From NCBI RefSeq assembly GCF_905404315.1, contig NC_066285.1, forward strand, positions 186,001-250,000: a stretch of DNA of 64,000 bases. The letters are read 5' to 3'. The notes under the pieces were generated by a model that saw only the letters and a program-made list of their open reading frames with translations, had not been told where the DNA came from and did no database searches. The DNA is from Leptidea sinapis (Eukaryota > Arthropoda > Insecta > Lepidoptera > Pieridae). Positions 48,910-62,992 of this stretch are shown in pieces. Within the stretch, counting starts at the first letter, position 1. Every line of letters starts with the position of its first letter. Both the position numbers and the translations under genes were made by a program.

Positions 48910-51900
48910 GGCCATCTTCGATTTGAAAAATTATCACAAAATCGTTCTCAGCACCCTCGAGAACCTCGGATACGATACCCATAATGTAGTTATCATAATT
49001 TTGAGCGGCGGCCATCTTGGATTACAAAAATGATCACAAAATTGTTCTCTGCACCCTCTAAAACCTCGGACACGATATCCATATTGCTAAAATCATAATT
49101 TTGTGCGGCGGCCATCTTGGATTTGAAAAATGATCACCAAATCGTTCTTTGCACCCTCGAGAATCTCGGACACGATATCCATATTGCTGAAATCATAATT
49201 TTGTGCGGCGGCCATCTCGGATTTGAAAAATGATCACAAAATCGTTCTCAGCACCCTCGAGCACCTCTGATACGATATCCATAATGAAGTTATCATAATT
49301 GTGACCGGCGGCCATCTTCGATTTGAAAAATTATCACAAAATCGTTCTCAGCACCCTCGAGAACCTCGGATACGATACCCATAATGTAGTTATCATAATT
49401 TTGAGCGGCGGCCATCTTGGATTACAAAAATGATCACAAAATTGTTCTCTGCACCCTCGAGAACCTCGGACACGATATCCATATTGCTAAAATCATAATT
49501 TTGTGCGGCGGCCATCTTGGATTTGAAAAAAAATCACCAAATCGTTCTTTGCACCCTCGAGAATCTCGGACACGATATCCATATTGCTGAAATCATAATT
49601 TTGTGCGGCGGCCATCTTTGATTTGAAAAATGATCACAAAATGGTTCTCAGCACCCTCGAGAACCTCTGATACGATACCCATAATGTAGTTATCATACTT
49701 TTGAGCGGCGGCCATCTTGGATTTCAAAAATGATCATAAAATCGTTCTGTGCACTCTCGAGAACCTCGGATACGATACCCATATTTTTGTGATCATAATT
49801 TTGCACGGCGGCCATCTCGGATTTTAAAATGATCCCAAAATTATTTTCTGCACCCTCGAGAACCTCAGACACGATATCCATTTTGCAGAAAACATTATTG
49901 TTTGCGGCAGCCCTCTTGGATTTCAAAAATGATCACAGAATTGTTCTCTGCACACTCGAGAACCTCGGACACATTATTTATATTTCTGAAATCATAGTTT
50001 TCTGCGGCGGCCATCTTGCATTTGAAAAATGATCACAAAATGGTTTTCAGCACACTCGAGGAGCTCTGATACGATATTCATAATGTAGTTATCATACTTT
50101 TGAGCGGCGGCCATCTTTGATTTGAAAAATGATCACAAAATCGTTCTCAGTACCCTCGAGAACCTCTCATACGATACCCATAATGTAGTTATCATAATTT
50201 TGAGCGGCGGCCATCTTGGATTTGAAAAATTATCACCAAATCGTTCTCTGCACCCTCCAGAATCTCGGACACGATATCCATATTGCTGAAATCATAATTT
50301 TGTGCGGCGGCCATCTTTGATTTGAAAAATGATCACAAAATGGTTCTCAGCACCCTCGAGAACCTCTGCTACGATACCCATAATGTAGTTATCATACTTT
50401 TGAGCGGCAGCCATCTTGGATTTCAAAAATGATCACAAAATCGTTCTGTGCACTCTCGGGAACCTCGGATACGATACCCATATTTTTGTAATCATAATCT
50501 TGCACGGCGGCCATCTCGGACTTAAAATTGATCCCAAAATTGTTTTCTGCACCCTCGAGAACCTCGGACACGATATCCATATAGCTGAAAACATTATTGT
50601 TTTCGGCAGCCCTCTTGGATTTCAAATATGATCACAGAATTGTTCTCTGCACCCTCGAGAACCTCGGACGCGATATCCATATTGCTAAAATCATAATTTT
50701 GTGCGGCGGCCATCTTGGATTTGAGAAATGATCACCAAATCGTTCTCTCCACCCTCGAGAATCTCGGACGCGATATCCATATTGCTGAAATCATAATTTT
50801 GTGCGGCCGCCATCTTTGATTTGAAAAATGGTTCTCAGCACCCTCGAGAACCTCTGAAACGATACCCATAATGTAGTTATCATTCTTTTGAGCGGCGGCC
50901 ATCTTCGATTTGAAAAATGATCACAAAATCGTTCTCAGCACCCTCGAGAATCTCGGACACGATATCCATATTGCTGAAATCATAATTTTGTGCGGCGGCC
51001 ATCTTTGATTTGAAAAATGATCACAAAATGATTCTCAGCACCCTCGAGAACCTCTGCTACGATACCCATAATGTAGTTATCATACTTTTGAGCGGCAGCC
51101 ATCTTGGATTTCAAAAATGACCACAAAATCGTTCTGTGCACTCTCGGGAACCTCGGATACGATACCCATATTTTTGTAATCATAATCTTGCACAGCGGCC
51201 ATCTCGGACTTAAAATTGATCCCAAAATTGTTTTCTGCACCCTCGAGAACCTCGGACACGATATCCATATAGCTGAAAACATTATTGTTTTCGGCAGCCC
51301 TCTTGGATTTCAAATATGATCACAGAATTGTTCTCTGCACACTCGAGAACCTCGGGAACGATATCCATATTGCTGAAATCATAATTTTGTGCGGCGGCCA
51401 TCTTGGATTTGAAAAATGATCACAAAATCGTTCTCAGCACCCTCGAGAACCTCGGATACGATACCCATAATGTAGTTATCATATTTTTGAGCGGCGGCCA
51501 TCTTGGATTTAAAAAATGATCACAAAATCGTTATGTGCACCATCGAGAACCTCGGATACGATACCAATACTTTTGTGATCATAATCTTGCACGGCGGCCA
51601 TCTCGGATTTAAAAATGATCCCAAATTTATGTTCTGCATCCTCGAGAACCTCTGACACGATAACCATATTGCTGAAAACTTTATTGTTTTCGGCAGCCCT
51701 CTTGGATATCAAAAATGATCACAGAATTGTTCTCTGCACCCTCGAGAACCTTGGACGCGATATCCATATTGCTAAAATCATAATTTTGTGCGGCGGCCAT
51801 CTTGGATTTGAGAAATGATCACCAAATCGTTCTCTCCACCCTCGAGAATCTCGGATACTATACCCATAATATAGTTATCATACTTTTGAGCCGAGGCCAT

Positions 51901-52593
51901 CTTGGATTACAAAAATGATCACAAAATTGTTTTCTGCACCCTCGAGAACCTCGGACACGATATCCATATTGCTGAAATCATAATTTTGTGCGGCGGCCAT
52001 CTTTGATTTGAAAAATGATCACAAAATCATTCTCAGCACACTCGAGAATCTCGGATACGATACCCATAATGAAGTTATCATACTTTTGACTGGCGGGCAT
52101 CTTGGATTTAAAAAATGATCATAAAATCGTTCTCTGCACTCTCGAGAACCTCGGATACGATACCCATATTTTTGTGATCATAATCTTGCACGGCGGCCCT
52201 CTTGGATTTGAAAAATGATCACAAAATCGTTCTCTTCACAATCGAGAACCTCTGATACGATACCCATAATGTTGTTATCATAATTTTGAGCGGCGGCCAT
52301 CTCGAACTTAAAAATGATCCCAAAATTGTTTTCTGCACCCTCGAGAACCTCGGACACGATATCCATATAGCGGAAAACATAATTGTTTGCGGCAGCCCTC
52401 TTGGATTTCAAAAATGATCACAGAATTGTTCTCTGCACCCTCGAGAACCTCGGACACGATATCCATATTGCTAAAATCATAAATTTTTACGGCAGCCATC
52501 TTGGATTTGAAAAATGATCACCAAATGGTTCTCTGCACCATCGAGAACCTCGGGTACGATATCCATATTGCTGAAATCATAATTTTGTGTGGC
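48910..52593 (+). repeat. Block X, second copy, with 400-bp tandem duplication
   Basis: From about 49180 the sequence follows the first X at offset 17,970, then at about 17,178 after a net loss. At its left edge a four-unit stretch is duplicated exactly 400 bases apart: GTGACCGGCGG starts at 48901 and again at 49301. The unit near 50803 contains GCGGCCGC, a single-base change that makes a NotI site, the only one I noticed. One 11-base deletion unit is at 50821. Confidence 0.87.
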
Positions 52594-55500
52594 GGCCATC
52601 TTGGATTTGAAAAATGATCACAAAATCGTTCTCAGCACCCTCGAGAACCACGGATACGATACCCATAATGTAGTTATCATACTTTTGAGCGGCGGCCATC
52701 TTGGATTTCAAAACTGACCACAAAATTGTTTTCTCCACCCTCGAGAACCTCGGCCACGATATCTTTATTGCTGAAAACATAATTGTTTGCGGCAGCTCAC
52801 TTGCATTGAAAAGATGATCACAGAATTGTTCTCTGCAAACTCGAGAACGTCGGACACGATATCCATATTGCCAAAATCATAATTTTGTGCGGCGGCCATC
52901 TTGGATTTGAAAAATGATCACCATATTGTTCTCTGCACCCTCGAGAACCTTGGGTACGATATCCATATTGCTGAAATCATAATTTTGTGCGGCGGCCATC
53001 TTTGATTTGAAAAATGATCACAAAATCGTTCTCAGCACCCTCGAGAACCTCTGATACGATACCCATAATGTAGTTGTCATAATTTTGAGCGGTGGCCATC
53101 TTGGATTTGAAAAATGATCACCAAATCGTTCTCTGCACCCTCGAGAATCTCGGACACGATATCCATATTGCTGAAATCATAATTTTATGCGGCGGCCATC
53201 TTTGATTTGAAAAATGATCACAATTTCGTTCTCAGCATCCTCGAGAACCTCTGATACGATATCCATAATGTAGTTATCATACTTTTAAGCGGCGGCCATC
53301 TTCGATTTGAACAATGATCACCAAATCGTTCTCTGCACCCTGGAGAATCTTGGACACGATATCCATATTGCTGAAATCATAATTTTATGCGGCGGCCATC
53401 TTTGATTTGAAAAATGATCACAATTTCGTTCTCAGCATCCTCGAGAACCTCTGATAAGATATCCATAATGTAGTTATCATACTTTTGAGCGGCGGCCATC
53501 TTCGATTTGAACAATGATCACAAAATCGTTCTCAGCACCCTCGAGAACCTCTGATACGATACCCATAATGTAGTTATCATAATTTTGAGCGGTGGCCATC
53601 TTGGATTTGAAAAATGATCACCAAATCGTTCTCTGCACCCTCGAGAATCTCGGACACGATATCCATATTGCTGAAATCATAATTTTATGCGGCGGCCATC
53701 TTTGATTTGAAAAATGATCACAATTTCGTTCTCAGCATCCTCGAGAACGTCTGATACGATATCCATAATGTAGTTATCATACTTTTAAGCGGCGGCCATC
53801 TTCGATTTGAACAATGATCACCAAATCGTTCTCTGCACCCTCGTGAATCTCGGACACGATATCCATATTGTATTGCTGAAATCATAATTTTGTGCGGCGG
53901 CCATCTTTGATTTGAAAAATGATCACAAAATGGTTCTCAGCACCCTCGAGAACCTCTGCTACGATACCCATAATGTAGTTATCATACTTTTGAGCAGCGG
54001 CCATCTTGGATTTCAAAAATGATCATAAAATCGTTCTGTGCACTCTCGAGAACCTCGGATACGATACCCATATTTTTGTGATCATAAATTTGCACGGCGA
54101 CCATCTCGGATGTAAAATGATCCCAAAATTATTTTCTGCACCCTCGAGAACCTCAGACACGATATCCATATTGCAGAAAACATTATTGTTTGCGGCAGCC
54201 CTCTTGGATTTCAAAAATGATCACAGAATTGTTCTCTGCACCCTCGAGAACCTCGGAAACGTTATCCATATTTCTGAAATCATAATTTTCTGCGGCGGCC
54301 ATCTTGCATTTGAAAAATGATCACAAAATGGTTTTCAGCACACTCGAGGACCTCGGATACGACACTCATAATGTAGTAATCATAATTTTTAGCGGCAGCC
54401 ATCTTGCATTTTAAAAATGATCACAAAATCGTTCTGTGCACTATCGAGAACCTCGGATACGATACCCATATTTTCGTGATCATAATCTTGCACGGCGGCC
54501 ATCTCGGATTTAAAACTGATCCCAAAATTATTTTCTGCACCCGAGAGAACCTCAGACACGATATCCATATTGCAGAAAACATTATTGTTTGTGGCAGCCC
54601 TCTTGGATTTATAAAATGATCACAGAATTGTTCTCTGCACCCTTGAGAATCGCGGACACGATATCCATATTGCTGAAATCATAATTTTGAACGGCGGCCA
54701 TCTTGGATTTCAAAAATGATCACAAAATCGTACTGTGCACTCTCGAGAACCTCGGATACGATACCCATATTTTTGTGATCATGATCTTGCACGACAGCCC
54801 TCTCGGATTTAAAAATGATCCCAAAATTATTTTCTGCACCCTCGAGAACCTCAGACACGATATCCATTTTGCTGAAAACATAACTGTTAGCGGCAGCCCT
54901 CTTGGATTTCAAAAATGATCACAGAATTGTTTTCTGCACCCTCGAGAACCTCGGACACGATATCCATATTGCTGAAATCATAATTTTAGTGGCGGCCATC
55001 TTTGATTTGAAAAATGATCACAAAATCGTTCTCAGCACACTCGAGAACCTCGGATACGATACCCATAATGTAGTTATCACACGTTTCACTGGCGGCCATC
55101 TTGGATTTGAAAAATGATCACAAAATCGTTCTCTGCACTCTCGAGAACCTCGGATACGATACCCATATTTTTGTGATCATAATCTTGCACGGCGGCCCTC
55201 TTGGATTTGAAAAATGATCACAAAATCGTTCTCAGCACACTCGAGAAACTCGGATACGATACCCATAATGAAGGTATCATACTTTTGAGCCGCGGCCATC
55301 TTGAATTTGAAAAATGATTACAAAATCGTTCTCTGCACAATCGAGAACCTCTGATACGATACCCATAATGTTGTTATCATAATTTTGAGCGGCGGCTATC
55401 TCGGACTTAAAAATGATCCCAAAATTGTTTTCTGCACCCTCGAGAACCTCGGACACGATATCCATGTAGCGGAAAACATAATTGTTTGCGGCAGCCCTCT

Positions 55501-55600
55501 TGGATTTCAAAAATGATCACAGAATTGTTCTCGGCACCTTCGAGAACCTCGGACACGATATCCATATTGCTAAAATCATAAATTTGTGCGGCAGCCATCT
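52594..55600 (+). repeat. Block Y HOR copy 5, detached and more diverged
   Basis: The private Y variants return in the same order after block X, for example CGGCCACGATATCT at about 52748, AACAATGATCACC, TCGTACTGTGC and CGCGGCCATCTTGAATTTG. Relative to copy 4 the offset is 6,982 at the start and 7,083 farther on. One unit is missing near 52.7 kb, where a GACCAC-type unit is fused to the following AAATTGTTTTCTCC unit, and extra units occur at about 53.5-53.9 kb. It is less like the tandem four than they are like one another. Confidence 0.88.
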
Positions 55601-58600
55601 TGGATTTGAAAAATGATCACCAAGTCGTTTTCTGCACCCTCGAGAACCTCGGGTACGATATCCATATTGCTGAAATCATAATTTTGTGCGGCGGCCATCT
55701 TTGATTTGAAAAATGATCACAAAATCGTTCTCCGCACACTCGAGAACCTCGGTTACGATACCCATAATGTAGTTATCATACTTTTGACTGGCGGCCATCT
55801 TGGATTTAAAAAATGATCATAAAATCGTTCTCTGAACTCTCGAGAACCTCGGATACGATACCCATACTTTTGTGATCATAATCTTGCACGGCGGCCCTCT
55901 TGGATTTGAAAAATGATCACAAAATCGTTCTCTGCACAATCGAGAACCTCTGATACGATACCCATAATGTTGTTATCATAATTTTGAGCGGCGGCCATCT
56001 CGGACTTAAAAATGATCCCAAAATTGTTTTCTGCACCCTCGAGAACCTCGGACACGATATCCATATAGCGGAAAACATAATTGTTTGCGGCAGCCCTCTT
56101 GGATTTTAAAAATGATCACAGAATTGTTCTCTGCACCCTCGAGAACCTCGGATACGATACCCATAATGGAGTTATCATACTTTTGAGCGGCGGCCATCTT
56201 GGATTTCAAAAATGACCACAAAATCGTTTTGTGCACCATCGAGAACCTCGGATACGATACCCATATTTTTGTGATCATAATCTTGAACGGCGGACATCTC
56301 GGATTTAAAAATGATCCCAAAATTATTATCTGCATCCTCGAGAACCTCAGACACGATATCCATATTGCTGAAAACTTTATTGTTTGTTGCAGCCCTCTTG
56401 TATTTCAAAAATGATCACAGAATTTTTCTCTGCACCCTCGAGGACCTCGGACACGATATCCATATTGCTAAAATCATAATTTTGTGCGGCGGCCATCTTG
56501 GATTTGAAAAATGATCACCAAATCGTTCTCTGCACCCTCGAGAATCTCGGACACGATTTCCATATTGCTGAAATCATAATTTTGTGCGGCGGACATCTTT
56601 GATTTGAAAAATGATCACAAAATCGTTCTCAGCACCCTCGAGAACCTCTGATTCGATACCCATAATGTAGTTATCATACTTTTGAGCGGCGGCCATCTTG
56701 GATTTGAAAAATGATCATTAAATCGTTCTGTGCACTCTCGAGAACCTCGGATACGATACCCATATTTTTGTGATCATAATTTTGCACGGCGGCCATCTCG
56801 GATTTTAAAATGATCCCAAAATAATTTTCTGCACCCTCGAGAACCTCAGACACGATATCCATATTGCTGAAATCATAATTTTGTGCGGCAGCCCTCTTGG
56901 ATTTCAAAAATGATCACAGAATTGTTCTCTGCACCCTCGAGAACCTCGGACACGATATCCATATTGCTGAAATCATAATTTTGTGCGGCGGCTAACTTGG
57001 ATTTAAAAATGATCACCAAATCGTTCTCTTCACTCTCGAGAATCTCGGACACGATATCCATATTGCTGAAATCATAATTTTGTGCGGCGGCCATCTTGGA
57101 TTTGAAAAATGATCACAAATTCATTCTCAGCACACTCGAGAACATCTGATACGATATTCATAATGTAGTTATCATACTTCTGAGCGGCGGCCATCTTCGA
57201 TTTGAAAAATGATCACAAAATCATTCTCAGCACCCTCGAGAACCTCGGATACGAAACTCATAATGTAGTTATCATAATTTTTAGCGGCGGCCATCTTGCA
57301 TTTCAAAAATGATCACAAAATCGTTCTGTGCACTATCGAGAACCTCGGATACGATACCCATATTTTCGTGATCATAGTCTTGCACGGCGGCAATCTCAGA
57401 TTTAAAACTGATCCCAAAATTATTTTCTGCACCCTCGAGAACCTCAGACACGATATCCATTTTGCTGAAAACATAACTGTTTGCGGCAGCCCTCTTGGAT
57501 TTCAAAAATGATCACCAAATCGTTCTCTGCACCCTCGAGAATCTCGGACACGATATCCATATTGCTGAAATCATAATTTTGTGCGGCGGCCATCTTTGAT
57601 TTGAAAAATGATCACAAAATCGATCTCAGCACCCTCGAGAACCTCAGATTCGATACCCATAATTTAGTTATCATACTTTTGAGCGGCGGCCATCTTGGAT
57701 TTGAAAAATGATCACCAAATCGTTCCCTTCACTATCGAGAACCTCGGATACGATATCCATATTGCTGAAATCATAATTTTGTGCGGCGGCTAACTTGGAT
57801 TTGAAAAATGATCACCAAATCGTTCTTTTCACCCTCGAGAACCTCGGACACGATATCCATATTGCTGAAATCATAATTTTGTGCGGCAGCCATCTTTGAT
57901 TTGAAAAATGATCACAAAATCGTTCTGTGCACTCTCGAGAACCTCGGATACGATACCCATATTTTTGTGATCATAATCTTGCACGGCGGCCCTCTCAGAT
58001 TTAAAAATGATCCCAAAATTATTTTCTGCACCCTCGAGAACCTCAGACACGATATCCATTTTGCTGAAAACATAACTGTTTGCGGCAGCCCACTTGGATT
58101 TCAAAAATGATCACAGAATTGTTTTCTGCACCCTCGAGAACCTCGGACACGATATCCATATTGCTGAAATCATAATTTTGTGCGGCAGCCATCTTTGATT
58201 TGAAAAATGATCACAAAATCGTTCTCAGCACCCTCGAGAACCTCTGATTCGATACCCATAATGTAGTTATCATTCTTTTGACTGGCGGCCATCTTGGATT
58301 TGAAAAATGATCACCAAATCGTTCCCTTCACTATCGAGAACCTCGGATACGATATCCATATTGCTGAAATCATAATTTTGTGCGGCGGCTAACTTGGATT
58401 TGAAAAATGATCACCAAATCGTTCTCTTCACCCTCGAGAATCTCGGACACGATATCCATATTGCTGAAATCATAATTTTGTGCGGCGGCCATCTTGGATT
58501 TAAACAATGATCACAAAATCGTTCTCTGCACCCTCGAGAACCTCGGATACGATACCCATAATGTAGTAATCATAATTTTGAGCGGCGGCCATCTTGGATT

Positions 58601-59690
58601 ACAAAAATGATCACAAATTCGTTTTGTGCACTCTCGAGAACCTCGGATACGATACCCATATTTTTGTGATCATAATCTTGCACGGCTGCACTCTGGGATT
58701 TAAAAATGATCCCATAATAATTTTCTGCACCCTAGAGAACCTCAGACATGATATCCATATTGCTGAAAACATTACTGTTTGCGGAAGCCCTCTTGGATTT
58801 GAAAAATGATCACAGAATTGTTCTCTGCACACTCGAGAACCTCGGACACGATATCCATATTGCTAAAATCATAAATTTGTGCGGCAGCCATCTTGGATTT
58901 GAAAAATGATCACCAAATCGTTCTTTGCACCCTCGAGAACCTCGGGTACGATATCCATATTGCTGAAATCATAATTTTGAGCGGCGGCCATCTTGGATTT
59001 GAACAATGATCTCAAAATCGTTCTCTGCACGCTCGAGAACCTCGGATACGATACCCATAATGAAACTATCATAATTTTGAGCGGCGGCCATCTTGGATTA
59101 CAAAAATTTCCCAAAATTATTTTCTGCACCCTCGAGAAACTCAGACACGATATCCATATTGCAGAAAACATAATTTTGTGCGGCGGCCATCTTGGATTTG
59201 AACAATGATCACAAAATCGTTCTCTGCAACCTCGAGAACCTCGGATACGATACCCATAATGTAGTTATCATAATTTTGAGCGGCGGCCATCTTGGATTAC
59301 AAAAATGATCACAGAATCGTTCTGTGCACTCTCGAGAACCTCGGATACGATACCCATATTTTTATAATCATAATCTTGCACGACGGCCATCTCGGATTTA
59401 AAAATGATCCCAAAATTATTTTCTGCATACTCGAGAACCTCGGACACGATATCCATATTACTAAAATCATAAATTTGTGCGGCAGCCATCTTGGATTTGA
59501 AAAATGATCACCAAATCGTTTTCTGCACCCTCGAGAACCTCGGGTACGATATCCATATTGCTGAAATCATAATTTTGTGCGGCGGCCATCTTGGATTTGA
59601 AAAATGATCACAAAATCGTTCTCAGCACCCTCGAGAACCTCTGATTCGATACCCATAATGTAGTTATCATACTTTTGAGCGGCGGCCATC
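55601..59690 (+). repeat. Diverged satellite units with ~600 bp duplication
   Basis: The units remain ~100 bp and head to tail but share fewer long matches with the rest. The form CGTTCCCTTCACTATCGAG occurs at about 57721 and 58320, 599 bases apart, each followed by a unit with GGCTAACTTGG. The 58.8-59.1 kb part matches 61.9-62.2 kb at offset 3,091. A deletion junction lies at 59101-59112. No gene-like sequence is seen. Confidence 0.85.
59095..59115 (+). other. Deletion junction at a shared AAAAAT
   Basis: GGATTACAAAAAT is followed directly by TTCCCAAAATTATT, the start of a delta unit. The related copy at 62192-62305 has a complete 99-bp gamma unit between the same points, and the AAAAAT tract flanks both sides, so this is an in-register loss of one unit at short homology. 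Confidence 0.75.
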
Positions 59691-61090
59691 TTCGATTTGA
59701 AAAATGATCACAAAATCATTCTCAGCACCCACGAGAACCTAGGATACGATACTCATAATGTAGTAATCATAATTTTTAGCGGCGGCCATCTTGCATTTCA
59801 AAAATGATCACAAAATCGTTCTGTGCACTATCGAGAACCTCGGATACGATACCCATATTTTCGTGATCATAATCTTGCACGGCGGCCATCTCGGATTTAA
59901 AAGTGATCCCAAAATTATTTTCTGCACCCTCGAGAACCTCAGACACGATATCCATATTGCAGATAACATTATTGTTTGTGGCAGCCCTCTTGGATTTCAA
60001 AAATGATCACAGAATTTTTCTCCGCACCCTTGAGAATCGCGGACACGATATCCATATTGCTGAAATCATAATTTTGAGCGGCGGCCATCTTGGATTTCAA
60101 AAATGATCACAAAATCGTTCTGTGCACTCTCGAGAACCTCGGATACGATACCCATATTTTTGTGATCATGATCTTGCACGGCGGCCCTCTCAGATTTAAA
60201 AATGATCCCAAAATTATTTTCTGCACCCTCGAGAACCTCAGACACGATATCCATATTGCTGAAAACATTATTGTTTGCGGAAGCCCTCTTTGATTTGAAA
60301 AATGATCACAGAATTGTTCTCTGCACCCTCAAGAACCCCGTACACGATATCCATATTGCTGAAATCATAATTTTGTGCGGCGGCCATCTTGGATTCGAAA
60401 AATGATCACAAAATCGTTCTCAGCACATTCGAGATCCTCTGATACGATATTCATAATGTAGTCATCATACTTTTGAGCGGCGGCCATCTTCGATTTGAAA
60501 AATGATCACAAAATCATTCTCAGCACCCACGAGAACCTCGGATACGATACTCATAACGTAGTAATCATACTTTTTAGCGGCGGCCATCTTGCATTTCAAA
60601 AATAATCACAAAATCGTTCTGTGCGCTATCGAGAACCTCGGATACGATACCCATATTTTCGTGATCATAATCTTGCACGGTGGCCATCTCGGATTTAAAA
60701 CTGATCCCAAAATTATTTTCTGCAACCTCGAGAACCTCAGACACGATATCCATATTGCAGAAAACATTATTGTTTGTGGCAGCCCTCTTGGATTTCAAAA
60801 ATGATCACAGAATCGTTCTCTGCACCCATGAGAATCGCGGACACGATATCCATATTGCTGAAATCATAATTTTGAGCGGCGGCCATCTTGGATTTCAAAA
60901 ATGATCACAAAATCGTTCTGTGCACTCTCGAGAACCTCGGATACGATACCCATATTTTTGATATCATGATCTTGCACGGCGGCCCTCTCAGATTTAAAAA
61001 TGATCCCAAAATTATTGTCTGCACCCTCGAGAACCTCAGACACGATATCCATTTTGCTGAAAACAAACCTGTTTGCGGCAGCCCTCTTGG
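59690..61090 (+). repeat. 798-bp (8-mer) tandem duplication
   Basis: From about 59690 to 60290 the sequence recurs at 60488-61090 with a constant offset of 798, including the CACCCACGAGAACC unit, the TCGTGATCATAATC gamma unit, the GAATCGCGGACACG beta unit and the CTCAGATTTAAAAATG gamma tail. The two copies differ at scattered bases, so the duplication is older than the 2,879-bp one. Confidence 0.85.
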
Positions 61091-62974
61091 ATTTCAAAAA
61101 TGATCACAGAATTGTTTTCTGCACCCTCGAGAACCTCGGACACGATATCCATATTGCTGAAATCATAATTTTGTGTGGCGGCCATCTTTGATTTGAAAAA
61201 TGATCACAAATCGTTCTCAGCACACTCGAGAACCTCGGATACGATACCCATAATGTAGTTATCACACTTTTGACTGGCGGCCATCTTGGATTTGAAAAAT
61301 GATCACAAAATCGTTCTCTGCACTCTCGAGAACCTCGGATACGATACCCATATTTTTGTGATCATAATCTTGCACGGCGGCCCCCTTGGATTTGAAAAAT
61401 GATCACAAAATCGTTCTCAGCACCCTCGAGAAACTCGGATACGATACCCATAATGTAGGTATCATACTTTTGAGCCGCGGCCATCTTGAATTTGAAAAAT
61501 GATCACAAAATCATTCTCTGCACAATCGAGAACCTCTGATACGATACCCATAATGTTGTTATCATAATTTTGAGCGGCGGCCATCTCGGACTTAAAAATG
61601 ATCCCAAAATTGTTTTCTGCACCCTCGAGAAACTCGGACACGATATCCATTTTGCGGAAAACATAATTGTTTGCGGCAGCCCTCTTGGATTTCAAAAATG
61701 ATCACAGAATTGTTCTCTGCACCCTCGAGAACCTCGGATACGATACCCATATTTTTGTGATCATAATCTTGCACGGCGGCCCTCTGGGATTTAAAAATGA
61801 TCCCAAAATAATTTTCTGCACCCTAGAGAACCTCAGACATGATATCCATATTGCTGAAAACTTTACTGTTTGCGGAAGCCCTCTTGGATTTGAAAAATAA
61901 TCACAGAATTGTTCTCTGCACCCTCGAGAACCTCGGACACGATATCCATATTGCTAAAATCATAAATTTGTGCGGCAGCCATCTTGGATTTGAAAAATGA
62001 TCACCAAATCGTTCTTTGCACCCTCGAGAACCTCGGGTACGATATCCATATTGCTGAAATCATAATTTTGAGCGGCGGCCATCTTGGATATGAACAATGA
62101 TCTCAAAATCGTTCTCTGCACGCTCGAGAACCTCGGATACGATACCCATAATGAAACTATCATAATTTTGAGCGGCGGCCATCTTGCATTACAAAAATGA
62201 TCACAGAATCGGTCTGTGCACTCTCGAGAACCTCGGATACGATACCCATATTTTTGTGATCATAATCTTGCACGGCGGCCCTCTCGGATTTAAAAATTTC
62301 CCAAAATTATTTTCTGCACCCTCGAGAAACTCAGACACGATATCCATATTGCAGAAAACATAATTGTTTGCGGCAGCCCTCTCGGATTTCAAAAATGATC
62401 ACAGAATTGTTCTCTGCACCCTCGAAAACCTCGGACACGATATCCATATTGCTGAAATCATAATTTTGTGCGGCGGCTAACTTGGATTTGAAAAATGATC
62501 ACCAAATCGTTCTCTTCACCCTCGAGAATCTCGGACACGATATCCATATTGCTGAAATCATAATTTTGTGCGGCGGCCATCTTGGATTTGAACATTGATC
62601 ACAAAATCGTTCTCTGCACCCTCGAGAACCTCGGATACGATACCCATAATGTAGTTATCATAATTTTGAGCGGCGGCCATCTTGGATTACAAAAATGATC
62701 ACAGAATCGTTCTGTGCACTCTCCAGAACCTCGGATACGATACCCATATTTTTATGATCATAATCTTGCACGACGGCCATCTCGGATTTAAAAATGATCC
62801 CAAAATTATTTTCTGCATACTCGAGAACCTCGGACACGATATCCATATTACTAAAATCATAAATTTGTGCGGCAGCCATCTTGGATTTGAAAAATGATCA
62901 CCAAATCGTTTTCTGCACCCTCGAGAACCTCGGGTACGATATCCATATTGCTGAAATCATAATTTTGTGCGGCG

Positions 62975-62992
62975 GCCATCTTAACTGATCCC
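62975..62992 (+). other. Out-of-register fusion of beta and delta units
   Basis: GCGGCCATCTT from a beta unit is followed at once by AACTGATCCCAAAATT, the start of a delta unit. The usual GGATTTG tail and the gamma unit that elsewhere always precedes delta are missing. The AACTGATCCC form is the one used after TTTAAA in the 59.9 and 60.7 kb gamma-delta pairs, which identifies the likely source. Confidence 0.72.
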
